From Myxococcales bacterium 68-20 (GTDB lineage Bacteria; Myxococcota_A; Polyangia; Polyangiales; Polyangiaceae), in contig MKVQ01000003.1 in NCBI GenBank assembly GCA_001899635.1, positions 1 to 64,000 of the forward strand: a DNA stretch of 64,000 bases. The letters run 5' to 3'. The stretch's first letter is position 1. Each line of letters opens with the position of its first letter. The position numbers were made by a program, and so were the translations under genes. The notes below the pieces were generated by a model. It searched no databases and was not told where the DNA came from. It saw nothing but the letters and a program-made list of their open reading frames with translations. Shown here in pieces: positions 55,401 to 63,889 of this stretch.

Positions 55401-55733
55401 ACACTCGTCTCGAGTCGCGTCATCCAATCGGACGCAGCGTCATTGCCGCGCCGAGAGCGCGTCATCGACAAGCGGCGTCACGACGAGCTTCGTGCGAAGG
55501 ACCTCGCGCGCAGCGAGCGCGCAGCGGGCGTCGCGACGAGCGCGGCGAACGCGCGCGCGAGCCTGCTGCGCGAGGAGACGTGTGAAGAGCTCCTCGCGCG
55601 GACACTCCCGAGGACGCGCGTCGCGGTGACCACGCCCTTCATGAACGTTGCACCGGCCGGATCGGAGGAAGCGGCCGTGCTCGAGAGATCTGCCGCGAGC
55701 CTTGCAGAGCTCCGCGAGCAGCGACGCCCCTGA
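52404..55733 (+). CDS. 1109-residue glycine-rich protein with Rossmann-like domain
   Basis: A large protein, apparently cytoplasmic (no signal peptide). The N-terminal 270 residues alternate glycine-rich collagen-like tracts ([36 protein letters not shown]) with beta-strand segments. A beta-rich region (about 290-560) includes [20 protein letters not shown] and VQNSGG. At about 570-690 a Rossmann-like domain ([24 protein letters not shown]...VSVWD...YRLVVVLNN) resembles TIR/CARF-type folds. The C-terminus is helical and basic ([14 protein letters not shown]). The layout resembles DUF7932-type glycine-rich proteins, but I cannot assign a function. TTG start; the true start is uncertain. Confidence 0.6.
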   Translation: MPYREPAGELARRDAAVVEKGPILRLDASGRRGSNGVDGQNGRDGVGAGADGGHGEDASPAVPGEPAGQIALDLRSLAGSETSALLSIELRSAAAGHRRNDTEIDFARPGDIELIAVGGHGGNGGNGGRGGSGARGRSGADATRWSSGEDGGPGGDGGDGGNGSSGAPGGRGGDVVLRVSEEDAPLLLLVRNDVRGGEGGSEGVNGWGGAGGPGGSGGSSYSWTETESYRDSNGNSQTRTRSHSKPGGSSGRSGSDGRAARAEPRAGANGAPGTVTIELRDDAGRTTSYRSRYDVRLVSFEHRNANDDGIYEPEEKVFVSRVTVQNSGGMPLPRHHDIVVRVADDGWIAPADEQKLVLPRALAPGETHVFERDELELALRMFRPQRSGAPLAAPETIHLLAELPRVRRRFGGFETPDAPHGNIVIRFPIEVSEPTALFSLAPGQATRIRWQLTNVSGKPFGLASEQGRAVGVRLVLDGGEIGADRIHLLAPSSPEEKHVSLEHGLDLDVPRVGAGEDISFEATIAVPSDAAPYTSARFVVSAELGHIAEPRRARAVHLQEIRISVGRPFDARGADVLLVVNNRTMADEVAAWEELVRSSGLTVSVWDAALEGGLAVLRNVAAGAHDYRLVVVLNNAFDTPIGERLPSTLVDKATSMALARRGTHVLYVGRKPNVATLLVPTDGEAPELAQTSAQDEAVLAACANDAIGEPVARFQARAWFSWPWSEPKEEHLAKRARALSALLARTYPDRRYVVVHDFAPEVERRVAWLRRITLGWIEVRRSLDVARGAIASIEADPAVMHEPSFAHAEVTYAVALRALPLPAKLQLLDSGLGYGTRTPDVTDGCSDAVVAAVLGDLVREQEAARDDGWRRADLDEALPLLMTLERAGFAMPIGRDDGGPRAARFIELVAWLDLVARDHPRFWEWLPPLSLLRRRPQLRRVVRASLARLVARVMGDDEKAIWRAIATRREELRQAIRRRRKKLELASSCALAFTRDRVETLVSSRVIQSDAASLPRRERVIDKRRHDELRAKDLARSERAAGVATSAANARASLLREETCEELLARTLPRTRVAVTTPFMNVAPAGSEEAAVLERSAASLAELREQRRP

Positions 55734-55739
55734 TACTGC

Positions 55740-55985
55740 GTCCGTGTGGGCGACGGGCGGTGCTCACGAGTTCCCGCGACCGGATCTGCTCCACCTCGCT
55801 CCTCTTCTCGGCGAGCTCGGCATCCGCTTTCGCGAGGCGCTCGGCATACTACTCGCGTTCTCTGGTGCGGCCGGCCACGACGTCGTCGCGATGCTGCGCC
55901 GAGATCTTCTAGAGCGTCGTCGCCTCCGACCGCCGGCGCTCGTACGTGATCGTCTCGGCCTCGGCGCTCCGCGGAGCACAACGAG
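55740..55985 (-). pseudogene. Possible decayed coiled-coil gene fragment
   Basis: On the minus strand one frame reads AEAETITYERRRSEATTL, a TAG, KISAQHRDDVVAGRTRERE, a TAG, then YAERLAKADAELAEKRSEVE and QIRSRELVS. It has coding-like third positions and coiled-coil composition but two in-frame stops. It may be a decaying gene lying between the glycine-rich gene and the mukF control region. Low confidence. Confidence 0.3.
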
Positions 55986-56145
55986 GACCACGAACCGCCT
56001 CGTGTGAGCTTCACGGCTTTCACCGCATGACGGTATGGGCCGGCCAGCTCGGGCCTGACCACGGGCCACCCCTTCGAGCCTCTACTCCCCCTCAGCACCG
56101 AACGCCGACCGCTGCAGCGGCGACGCGTAGACCTCTGCCGAAGCG

Positions 56146-56533
56146 GCTCGCCGATCGTGAGCCTCTTCGCCATGGCAACGAAGAGTGATGTCTCCAGCCG
56201 GTCGAGAGTCAAGGACCTCGTGGCCTCCCGCTCGGCGCCGTCGGGTCCACGTTCGGGGAGCCGGATGCGCGTCGAAAGCCGATGGAAACCGCCCCTCCGC
56301 TGGCACGGGTGGGCGGGACGCTCGCACGACTCGACACGGGTCGGTGGGCGGGTTAGCAAAAGCAGTCCACGTTCCACGTGCGCCGTCCGTGTCCGCTCCC
56401 GATCCGCGTACCCTCGTCACTTCGCTTCACCGGCGCGGCGTTGCGCTCGAGCTACAGACGATCGACCTCTGCTTCCTCGCAGCTCTGCACGTGCGGGCCG
56501 AGCGGTCGGGCGAGCCTTCGTTCCAGGAGGAGC
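56146..56533. repeat. Duplicated merR/mukF control region, copy B
   Basis: Matches copy A (51241-51565) with a roughly 63-base insertion at about 56225-56293. In this copy mukF is intact and merR is cut after MAKRLTIGE (codons on the minus strand 56173-56147). The operator dyad is degraded (GTCTCCAGCCGGTCGAGAG, 56190-56208) while the TTGACT -35 is kept. Confidence 0.85.
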
Positions 56534-57702
56534 AGCTCCTCGACGTGTTCGATCAGGTCGTCGCTCTGACGAAGGAGAGCGCGAACGAGCGCGGCGCGAA
56601 GAAGCGCGCCACCCATGTCGTGCGCCGGCTTCGCGAGCAGAAGCTGCTCGTCCGCGTCGACGGCGCCGGCGTCACGCGCTCCGGCGAATATGCACTGACA
56701 CGGCTCGCGACCGGGATCATCGGCTTCTACCTCGAGGACGAGGCGCTCACGCGCGAGAGCCTCGACGTCCTCGCAGGCACGCTGACCGCATGCCTCGAGG
56801 GCATTCGGGATGCGGTGCGGACCGCGGATTCGCCCGACACGTGGCGAACGCAGGTGGTGGGTCCGTTGCGCGTCACCATCTTCGAGCTCGCCGGCGGCAT
56901 CGAGCGACGACAACGTGGCTTCGATCTCCAGCAGGAGTCCTTCCAGCGCGAGATCGCGGCGCTGCTCGCGGCCGACTGGTTCGGAGCCGTCGAGCGCTGC
57001 ACCAAGCTCCTCGACACGACGAGCGCGATGCTCCACGAGCTGAACGACATCCTGCTCCGTCACGGGCACCGCTTCGGCGAGCTGCTCCAGGAGATCCTCG
57101 AATGCGCGGCAGACGCCGAACAAGAGGAAGCCGAGCGCGCTGCACGTGAAGCCATCGAGCAGGTGGACCGCGTCGAGGCATGGGGCTCCGCCAGACAACG
57201 GGCGTGGTCCGACTACCACGAGTGGGTGCACCGCTACCTTCGCGACGTCGTCCGCCTCGATCCGAGCCGCACGCTCGTGCATCGCCTTCGGGAGCAGCTC
57301 GCGGGACGTGGAGGAAAGCGGTATGCGCTCACCGTCGCGAACGCACCCGCGATCCGCGTCCTGCGTCCGACCGCGGTGAGCGCCCCCTCGCCCCCGGTGC
57401 GCAGCCCGAAGAAGGAACGCGAGCCGAAGCTCGCTGCGGAGGTCTCCGTCGACCCGGACGCCGAGCTGAAGACGTCCATCGGCGCCGCCATCGCCGCCGG
57501 TGCACACGGCCTGGCGGACGTGACCGCGCGCGTGTGCGGGGCCGACGCGGATCGCGATGCTCGCTACCGCGCAGCAGGGAAGATCGCGCAGCTCGTGTCC
57601 GACATGACCCCGGTCATCGTCACCGCCGAGCGTCCATGGCTACCAGCCGGTGATGGGATCATCGTCGAGGAGTGGACGCTCCCCGACCAGGAGAAGGCGT
57701 GA
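56389..57702 (+). CDS. mukF: Condensin subunit MukF (kleisin)
   Basis: A 437-residue kleisin of the MukBEF condensin, close to the E. coli length (440). It joins the heads and necks of MukB and recruits MukE. Visible features are an N-terminal winged helix (LVTSLHRRGVALELQTIDLCFLAAL, paralleling E. coli MukF LPVDRLSFLLAVATL), helical repeats (TQVVGPLRVTIFELAGGIERRQRGFDLQQ, CTKLLDTTSAMLHELNDILL), RAWSDYHEWVHRYLRDVVRLDPSRTLVHRLRE near the middle and a C-terminal winged-helix region (HGLADVTARVCG...). The start GTG 56389 gives the expected N-terminus; GTG 56344 is possible. Its stop shares a base with mukE (TGATG). Confidence 0.88.
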   Translation: MSAPDPRTLVTSLHRRGVALELQTIDLCFLAALHVRAERSGEPSFQEEQLLDVFDQVVALTKESANERGAKKRATHVVRRLREQKLLVRVDGAGVTRSGEYALTRLATGIIGFYLEDEALTRESLDVLAGTLTACLEGIRDAVRTADSPDTWRTQVVGPLRVTIFELAGGIERRQRGFDLQQESFQREIAALLAADWFGAVERCTKLLDTTSAMLHELNDILLRHGHRFGELLQEILECAADAEQEEAERAAREAIEQVDRVEAWGSARQRAWSDYHEWVHRYLRDVVRLDPSRTLVHRLREQLAGRGGKRYALTVANAPAIRVLRPTAVSAPSPPVRSPKKEREPKLAAEVSVDPDAELKTSIGAAIAAGAHGLADVTARVCGADADRDARYRAAGKIAQLVSDMTPVIVTAERPWLPAGDGIIVEEWTLPDQEKA

Positions 57703-59189
57703 TGAGCGAGGCGCGCTTCGCAATGCTCGAGGACGTGATCCGCGATGAAGCCTTCCCCGAGCTCGACCTCGCGCTGCGCCGCGGGCGCCATGTCGATCGC
57801 GACGACTCCGTCTGGTACGCGCTCCTCGTGGACGCGCAGGATCACCTCGAGCCGCTCTATCGGCGCTACGGCTGCGAGCTGGTGCACAAGAGCGACGGCT
57901 ACTTCTATCTGCTCCCCACGAACGACCGGCTCGGCAGGCGCCATCTCTCCGCCCCGGAGATGCTCGTCGGTCAGGCGCTCGCCCTCCTCTATCTCGATCC
58001 CGCGACCGTGGAGACCGGCGGCATCGTATCGCGCGAGCACGTGCTCGGACATCTCGCCGGGGTCGTCGGCTCGGACGCGCTCGTCCGCATGCTGAATCCG
58101 AAGCGTCGTCGCTACGACGAGCGCGTCGCCGCCGAAACCGTCCGCTCCAAGGTCGCCGACGCGCTTCGCCGCCTCTCTACGCTCGGCTTCGTCGATGCCG
58201 TCGACGACTCGCGCTATCGCCTCCGTGCGTCGCTCCTTCGCTTCGCCGAGCCGCTGCGAGGCGCTGGCTCGCCGGCCGCCCACCTCGCCGACCTCGTCGC
58301 GGCGGGCGAGATCATGATCGAGGAAGACGAAGCGGACGCCGACAGCGAGACGGACGCCGACGGCGAGACGGACGCCGACGGCGAGACGGACGCCGACGGC
58401 GAAGCGGACGCCGACGGCGAAGCGAACGCCGACGGCGAGCCGAACGCTGGCGTCGCGGCAACGGACGCCGACGGCGTCGAAGCGGAAGCGCACGTCGCGG
58501 AACCGGACGCGGACGTCGAAGCGGCCCCCGGCATCGAAGCGAACGCTGGCGTCGAAGCGGCCCCCGCCGGCGAAGCGAACGCTGGCGCCGAAGCGAACGC
58601 TGACGTCGCGGAAACGGGCGCGGCCGTCGAGGCGATCGCTGGCGGCGTCGAAGCGGACTCCGCCGTGGAGGCGAACGCCGACGGCGAAGCGAACGCTGGC
58701 GTCGAGGCGATCGCGGGCGCCGAGGCGATCGCGGGCGTCGCGGAAACGGACGTCGAGGCGCACGCAGGCGTCGAAGCGGACACTGGCATCGAGGCGGACG
58801 CGGGCGTCGAAGCGGACGCGGGCGTCGAAGCGAACGCAGCCGTCGAAGCGGACACTGGCATCGAAGCGGACACTGGCATCGAAGCGGACGCGGGCGTCGA
58901 AGCGGACGCTGGCGTCGAGACGAACGCCGACGTCGAGGCGAACGCTGGCGTCGAAGCGAACGCTGGCGTCGAAGCGAACGCTGACGTCGAAGCGAACGCC
59001 GACGGCGAAGCGAACGCCGACGGCGAAGCGAACGCCGACGTCGAAGCGAACGCCGACGTCGAGACGAACGCCGACGTCGAGACGAACGCCGACGTCGAGG
59101 CGAACGCTGACGTCGAAGCGAACGCTGACGACGACGTCGTCGTCGATCAGGTTTCCAGAAACGAGACGCCCGAGGAGACGCCTCCGTGA
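57702..59189 (+). CDS. mukE: Condensin subunit MukE with giant acidic repeat tail
   Basis: A 495-residue protein. Residues 1-207 are a canonical MukE: FPELDLALRRGRHVDRDD, YRRYGCELVHKSDGYFYLLP, LSAPEMLVGQALALLYLDP, RSKVADALRRLSTLGFVDAV and LLRFAEPLRGAGSP align with E. coli MukE (234 residues). MukE binds MukF and, in E. coli, modulates DNA loading. After residue 207 come about 270 residues of tandem acidic repeats built from Ala, Asp, Glu, Asn, Gly and Val (six-residue units such as VEANAD, GETDAD), ending DDDVVVDQVSRNETPEETPP. It starts with a one-base TGATG overlap and ends overlapping mukB by four bases (GTGA). Confidence 0.9.
   Translation: MSEARFAMLEDVIRDEAFPELDLALRRGRHVDRDDSVWYALLVDAQDHLEPLYRRYGCELVHKSDGYFYLLPTNDRLGRRHLSAPEMLVGQALALLYLDPATVETGGIVSREHVLGHLAGVVGSDALVRMLNPKRRRYDERVAAETVRSKVADALRRLSTLGFVDAVDDSRYRLRASLLRFAEPLRGAGSPAAHLADLVAAGEIMIEEDEADADSETDADGETDADGETDADGEADADGEANADGEPNAGVAATDADGVEAEAHVAEPDADVEAAPGIEANAGVEAAPAGEANAGAEANADVAETGAAVEAIAGGVEADSAVEANADGEANAGVEAIAGAEAIAGVAETDVEAHAGVEADTGIEADAGVEADAGVEANAAVEADTGIEADTGIEADAGVEADAGVETNADVEANAGVEANAGVEANADVEANADGEANADGEANADVEANADVETNADVETNADVEANADVEANADDDVVVDQVSRNETPEETPP
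58328..59135 (+). repeat. Acidic tandem repeat tract within mukE
   Basis: About 800 bases of degenerate 18-bp (six-codon) units such as GAAGCGAACGCCGACGTC, with 12-bp sub-units at the start (GACGCCGACGGC type). The unit order is irregular and neighbouring copies are often identical, as expected from slippage or recombination. It is entirely in frame. Confidence 0.85.
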
Positions 59190-62100
59190 GCCGCACCTGC
59201 GCGACCGCGCTCGCGCTCGTGAACTGGAAGGGCGTCTTCTACGAGCGGTACCTCCTCGATCGCCACGTGACCGCGCTCGAAGGAGCGAACGGCGCCGGCA
59301 AGACCACGGTCATGATCGCGGCGTACGTGGTGCTCCTGCCGGACCTCGCTCGCCTTCGCTTCACGAACCTCGGTGAGACGGCGGCGTCGGGCGGCGATCG
59401 CGGCCTCTACGGGCGGCTCGGACAACCGGGCCGGCCGTCGTACGCGGCGATGGAGCTCGAGCTCGGCAACGGTGGACGCGTCATCGCGGGCGTGCAGCTC
59501 GTTCGAAAGTCCGAGCCGACCCTGGAGCTGACGCCGTTCCTCGTGAGCGAGCTCGATCTCCAGGGAAGCTTGAAGCAGATCTTGCTCCTCTCGGGGGCCG
59601 ATCACGACGCCGTCCCCGAGCTCGACGACGTGCGCGCCGCCGTGACACGGCTCGGCGGCAAGATCCAGGTGTTCGGGAGCGCGAAGGACTACTTCGGAGC
59701 GCTGTTCGAACGAGGCGTGAACCCGCTGCGGCTGGCGACCGACGAGGAGCGCAGCAAGCTGCACGACATGCTCCGCACGAGCATGACCGGCGGCATCTCT
59801 CGCGCCCTCACGAGCGAGCTTCGCTCGTTCCTCCTCAAGGAAGAGAGCGGGCTCGCCGACACGCTCGTCCGCATGCGCGCGAACCTCGAAGCCTGCCGTC
59901 GGACGCGCACCGAGGTCGCCGAGGCCCGCGCGCTCGAACAGGAGATCACGGCCGTTCACGTAGCAGGGGCAGCGATGTTCGCGGCGAGCACGGCGGCGAC
60001 GCACGCCGCAGCCGCAGAAGCGCGCTCCCGGAAAGACGAAGCCGACGAGCGTACGCGCACCGCGGAGACGGACGTCGCCGCGCTCGAGCGTGAGCTCGAC
60101 TCGTCGGAGGCCGAGCGCGTGCAGACCGCGACGCGGCTCGAAGAGCTCCGCGGCGCGCTCGAGGCGCGAGCCACGCAGCGCGAGCGCACGTTGACCGCAC
60201 GGGCGATCGCCGAGCGACTCGAAGCGGCGGAGCGTGACCACTCGAGCGCGTCGGAGCAAGCGGAGCGAGCACGTGTGCTCCGGGCGGAGGCGACGCGCGT
60301 CCGCGATGGGCGCATCGCAGACCGAGACCGCGCGCGCGAAGCGTACGAGCGAGCCGCTCGTGGGCTCGGCGACCTCCAGGCGGGGCTCGACGAGCTTCAC
60401 AGCCGCGCCCACGCCCAGCGGACCGCACGGACTCGGCTCGCGGACGCGCAGCGTTTGCTCGGCGAGCCTTCGCTCTCGGGAGAGGGGCTCGATGACGCCC
60501 TCGGTCGTGTTCGCGCGGCCCTGCACGACGTGGACGCGCGGCGTGCACGCGCCGAGCGCGAGCGCGCCCTCTCGGCGGTCCAGGAGAGCGAGCACGAAGC
60601 GGCCCTCGGCGCGCTGATCGAGCTCCGCGGCGCGCCGATCGAGGACGGCGCCGCGCTCCACGATCTCGCGCGTCGCGAGCTCGCTCGTCTCGGAGCGCTC
60701 GAGCACGTCGCCTCGCGAAGAGAAGTCATCGCGCGGGACCTCGCGAGCGCCGAGACCGACGTCGAGGCCACGCGAAAGGCCCGGGCACGCGCCGTGTCGC
60801 TCGCCATCGCGCTCGACGGCGATCCTGTCGCCGCCGTGGAGAGCGCGCGGGCGAGCGCGGACTCCGGCGTGCGGACGAGCGAGGAGGAAGCACGCCAAGC
60901 GCGGGCAGAGGCGGCGGACGCGGCACGACGAGCGAGCGAGGCTCGAGCCGAGGCCGAGGCCCTGGAAGCGACGATGACTCGCTGGGAGACCCTGGCGCCG
61001 GTGATGGCGCGGCTCGACGCGCGATCGGTCGAAGACGTCGCTCGCAGGCGAAGCGAGCTCGCCGAAGAGCAGCAACGCATGCGTAGCGCCGTCGCCTCCG
61101 CCGAGGCGACGCGGAACGAGCGATCGCGCGAAGCCGACCTCCTCGATCAGTCAGGCGGCTTTCCGAGCGAGCTCCTCGCGGTGCGCGACGTCCTCGCCGC
61201 CGATCTCCTCGCGTCACGCTTCGAGACGAGCAGCGCGGACGATGCTCCTGCACTGGAAGCAGGACTGGGTCCGCTCGCACACGCTCTCGTCGTCTCCGAT
61301 CCCGCCGCCGCCGCCGATGCGCTGGCGCAATGCGCCTCCCCACCGGCAACGGTCTGGCTCGTCGCGGAGGAGGACGTGCCGCGGATCGTCGAAGCGGCGC
61401 GTGCTCAGATCGGCTCGTCGGAGACGATCGACGTCGTCGTGAAGGAGGGCTTCGCCCTGCGAGTCACACGACGGCCGTCGCGACCGCTTCTCGGACGCGA
61501 TGCGCGCGCGCGCCGTGCCGCCGAGCTTCGCGTCGAGGCCGAACGAGCCGGTGAGGCCGTCACGACCGCGCTCGAGGACGTGCGCCGCGTCGACGCGCTC
61601 TTGCGCGACGCCGACCGGCTCCTCGGCGAAGCCGTACTGCTGTCGGCCGGCGATCCGGGACCGAGAGCGACCGCGGCGAGGCAGCGGGAGAAGGACGCGC
61701 AAGCCATCCATGCGGAGGCCGAGTCGCGAGCGACCGCCGCGGATGAGCGCGCCGCGACGTTTCGCGCGCGGCTCGCCGGCGCGGTCGAGCTTCTCGCCGA
61801 CGCGCATCGCCTTGCACCGCCGGGCCCCGAGGAGCGTGTCGCCGAGCTCGCGCGAGCGCAGGGCGAAGCGGACGCAGCCACACGGGAGCTCGCGCGCACC
61901 GCGAGCGCGCGAGCGGTGCTGGCCGAGAAGCTCGACGTGCTCCGACATCACCTTCCGGGCGCGACCTCCGGCTCCGTGGACGATCGCGAGGCGCTCGAGA
62001 CCGAGCGCGATCGCCTCTACGCGGCCGAGGGCGCGCTCGCAGACGTGATCGCACGCAAGGACGCGCTCGCCTGGGAAGACGTCGATGCGACGCTGGCCGA

Positions 62101-63874
62101 TCGGAGCGCCGTTCGCGCGTCGATCGAGACGCAGCACGAGGCCTCCCGACTGGCGAGCTCCGCGGCCGAAGAGGCCCTCCGTGCCGCGGAGACGGCATGG
62201 GAACAGACGAACGTCGCATGGCAGACCGCCGTGGGCGATCTCGCGGCGCGCGAGGCATCATGCGGGCGTGTTCGCGCAGAGCTGGCCGCGGCCGGCGGTC
62301 AGGAGACCGCGGGGGCATCGCTCGAAGCTCTCGACGGCGAGATCGCAACGCTGACGGCTGCGCAGGAGCAGAGCCGCGCGCGAGAGCGTGAGCTCTCGAC
62401 GTCGATCGCGGTCGCACGCGAGCGGCGGGGCCACGCCGAACGCGCGCTCGTCGATGCGCGCGCGCGAGCCGCCAAGGTCGACGCGGTCCATGCGCCCGCG
62501 CAGGCCGAGTGGCGTTCGTTCGCCGAGCTCGCCGAAGCGGCGGGTGTCCTCCCGAACGCGCCGGCAGCCAGCACGCGCTCACCCGCCGAGCACCTTGCGG
62601 AAGCACGGGCGCAGCGCGCGCTCCTCTCGACGCGGCTCGAGCACGCGCGCGGAGGCGCCGACGGCAAGGCTCAGGTGACGGCCGCCTTCGAGCGCGGCGG
62701 GGACGCGCCGGCCGCCTATCTCGAGGCCTGGCTCGCGGCGCGCGCATGGGTGATGCGACGCTTGCCGACGCAGTTCGCGGACGTCGCCGATCCGGCGGAT
62801 GCGCTCGAGCGTCTCCGGTCCGACCTGGCAGCGCTGGCCGACCGCGTCGTCCGTCACGAGGCGGACCTTCGCGGCACGTCGGAGGACGTCGCGCGCGGCA
62901 TCGACGTCCAGCTCCGCAAGACCGCGACGCGCGTTCGGCGTCTTAATCGCGATCTCGCGAACGTCGCGTTCGGGAGCATCGGAGCCGTTCGTGTCCAGGT
63001 GAAACGCGTGGAGAGGATGGGGCTCGTCCTCCGCGCCCTTCGCGGCGGAGAGGTGCAGGAGCTCCTGTTCCAATCGGACCTGCCCTTCGAGGACGCCCTC
63101 GCCGAGGTCTTCCGTCGGTATGGCGGCGGCGGCCGCTCCGGAGCGCAGAAGATCCTCGACTATCGCGAGTATCTCGACCTCGTCGTCGAGATCCAACGGA
63201 AGGCGAGCGCCGCGAACGAATGGGAGGCGGCTTCGCCGACACGACTCTCGACCGGCGAGGCCATCGGTGTCGGCGCTGCGCTGATGATGGTCATCCTGAC
63301 GGAGTGGGAGCGCGACGCGAACCTCCTCCGCTCCGATCGCCCCACCGGCACGCTCCGCTTCCTGTTCCTCGACGAGGCGAACCGCCTCTCACCGGACAAC
63401 CTCGCCGTCCTGTTCGATCTGTGTCGAGCCCTGGACCTCCAGCTCCTCGTCGCCGCTCCCGAGGTCGCACGCGCGCACGGCAACACGACGTACCGCCTCG
63501 TCCGGCACGTCGATGCGTCGGGTCGCGAGGAGGTGCTCGTGAGCGGGCGCCGCGCGGTCACGCCGAGCTCGACGCAAGAGCCCGCCCCCGAGGCCCCCCC
63601 TGCCGAGAGCGAGCTCGGTGAGCAGGCGACTCTCCAACTGGTGGAGAGGCAAGAGTCGCAAGAGCCCACTGGCGATGCCACCGCTCCCGAGAGCGAGCAG
63701 GCGACTCTCCAACTGGTGGAGAGCCAAGTGCCCGCCGACGCCGACGCCACTCCCGAGAGCGAGCAGGCGACTCTCCAACTGGCGGAGAGCCAAGAGCCCG
63801 CCGCCGCCGCTCCCGAGAGCGAGCTCGGCGAGCAGGCGAGTCTCCAATTGGTGGAGAGCCACGAGCCGGGATAG
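59186..63874 (+). CDS. mukB: SMC-like condensin MukB
   Basis: A 1562-residue SMC-family ATPase (E. coli MukB 1486). The N-terminus LALVNWKGVFYERYLLD...ALEGANGAGKTTVM has Walker A Lys39, followed by LPDLARLRFTNLGE and GDRGLYGRLG, a close match to E. coli MukB. Long coiled coils follow, with a hinge-like non-coiled segment near 675-770 (around LAAADLLA...SFETSSADDAPALEAGLGPLAHALVV). The C-terminal head has the signature LSTGEAIGVG (Ser1355) and Walker B FLFLDEANRL (Asp1396, Glu1397). A unique 105-residue tail holds four EQATLQLVESQ-type repeats. MukB with MukE and MukF organises chromosomal DNA by loop extrusion. GTG start overlapping mukE. Confidence 0.93.
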   Translation: MSRTCATALALVNWKGVFYERYLLDRHVTALEGANGAGKTTVMIAAYVVLLPDLARLRFTNLGETAASGGDRGLYGRLGQPGRPSYAAMELELGNGGRVIAGVQLVRKSEPTLELTPFLVSELDLQGSLKQILLLSGADHDAVPELDDVRAAVTRLGGKIQVFGSAKDYFGALFERGVNPLRLATDEERSKLHDMLRTSMTGGISRALTSELRSFLLKEESGLADTLVRMRANLEACRRTRTEVAEARALEQEITAVHVAGAAMFAASTAATHAAAAEARSRKDEADERTRTAETDVAALERELDSSEAERVQTATRLEELRGALEARATQRERTLTARAIAERLEAAERDHSSASEQAERARVLRAEATRVRDGRIADRDRAREAYERAARGLGDLQAGLDELHSRAHAQRTARTRLADAQRLLGEPSLSGEGLDDALGRVRAALHDVDARRARAERERALSAVQESEHEAALGALIELRGAPIEDGAALHDLARRELARLGALEHVASRREVIARDLASAETDVEATRKARARAVSLAIALDGDPVAAVESARASADSGVRTSEEEARQARAEAADAARRASEARAEAEALEATMTRWETLAPVMARLDARSVEDVARRRSELAEEQQRMRSAVASAEATRNERSREADLLDQSGGFPSELLAVRDVLAADLLASRFETSSADDAPALEAGLGPLAHALVVSDPAAAADALAQCASPPATVWLVAEEDVPRIVEAARAQIGSSETIDVVVKEGFALRVTRRPSRPLLGRDARARRAAELRVEAERAGEAVTTALEDVRRVDALLRDADRLLGEAVLLSAGDPGPRATAARQREKDAQAIHAEAESRATAADERAATFRARLAGAVELLADAHRLAPPGPEERVAELARAQGEADAATRELARTASARAVLAEKLDVLRHHLPGATSGSVDDREALETERDRLYAAEGALADVIARKDALAWEDVDATLADRSAVRASIETQHEASRLASSAAEEALRAAETAWEQTNVAWQTAVGDLAAREASCGRVRAELAAAGGQETAGASLEALDGEIATLTAAQEQSRARERELSTSIAVARERRGHAERALVDARARAAKVDAVHAPAQAEWRSFAELAEAAGVLPNAPAASTRSPAEHLAEARAQRALLSTRLEHARGGADGKAQVTAAFERGGDAPAAYLEAWLAARAWVMRRLPTQFADVADPADALERLRSDLAALADRVVRHEADLRGTSEDVARGIDVQLRKTATRVRRLNRDLANVAFGSIGAVRVQVKRVERMGLVLRALRGGEVQELLFQSDLPFEDALAEVFRRYGGGGRSGAQKILDYREYLDLVVEIQRKASAANEWEAASPTRLSTGEAIGVGAALMMVILTEWERDANLLRSDRPTGTLRFLFLDEANRLSPDNLAVLFDLCRALDLQLLVAAPEVARAHGNTTYRLVRHVDASGREEVLVSGRRAVTPSSTQEPAPEAPPAESELGEQATLQLVERQESQEPTGDATAPESEQATLQLVESQVPADADATPESEQATLQLAESQEPAAAAPESELGEQASLQLVESHEPG
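63630..63858 (+). repeat. Four operator-like palindromes in the mukB 3-prime end
   Basis: CTCTCCAACTGGTGGAGAG at 63630-63648 and 63705-63723, CTCTCCAACTGGCGGAGAG at 63771-63789 and GTCTCCAATTGGTGGAGAG at 63840-63858. Each encodes part of TLQLVESQ. They closely match the dyad in the merR promoter at 51285-51303; the last copy differs from it at only two of 19 bases. Confidence 0.8.
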
Positions 63875-63889
63875 CCTCGTAGGCGAGGA

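Noticed and set aside
58328-59135. CRISPR or satellite repeat
   Set aside because: The repeat is in frame with mukE, with six-codon units and no spacers.
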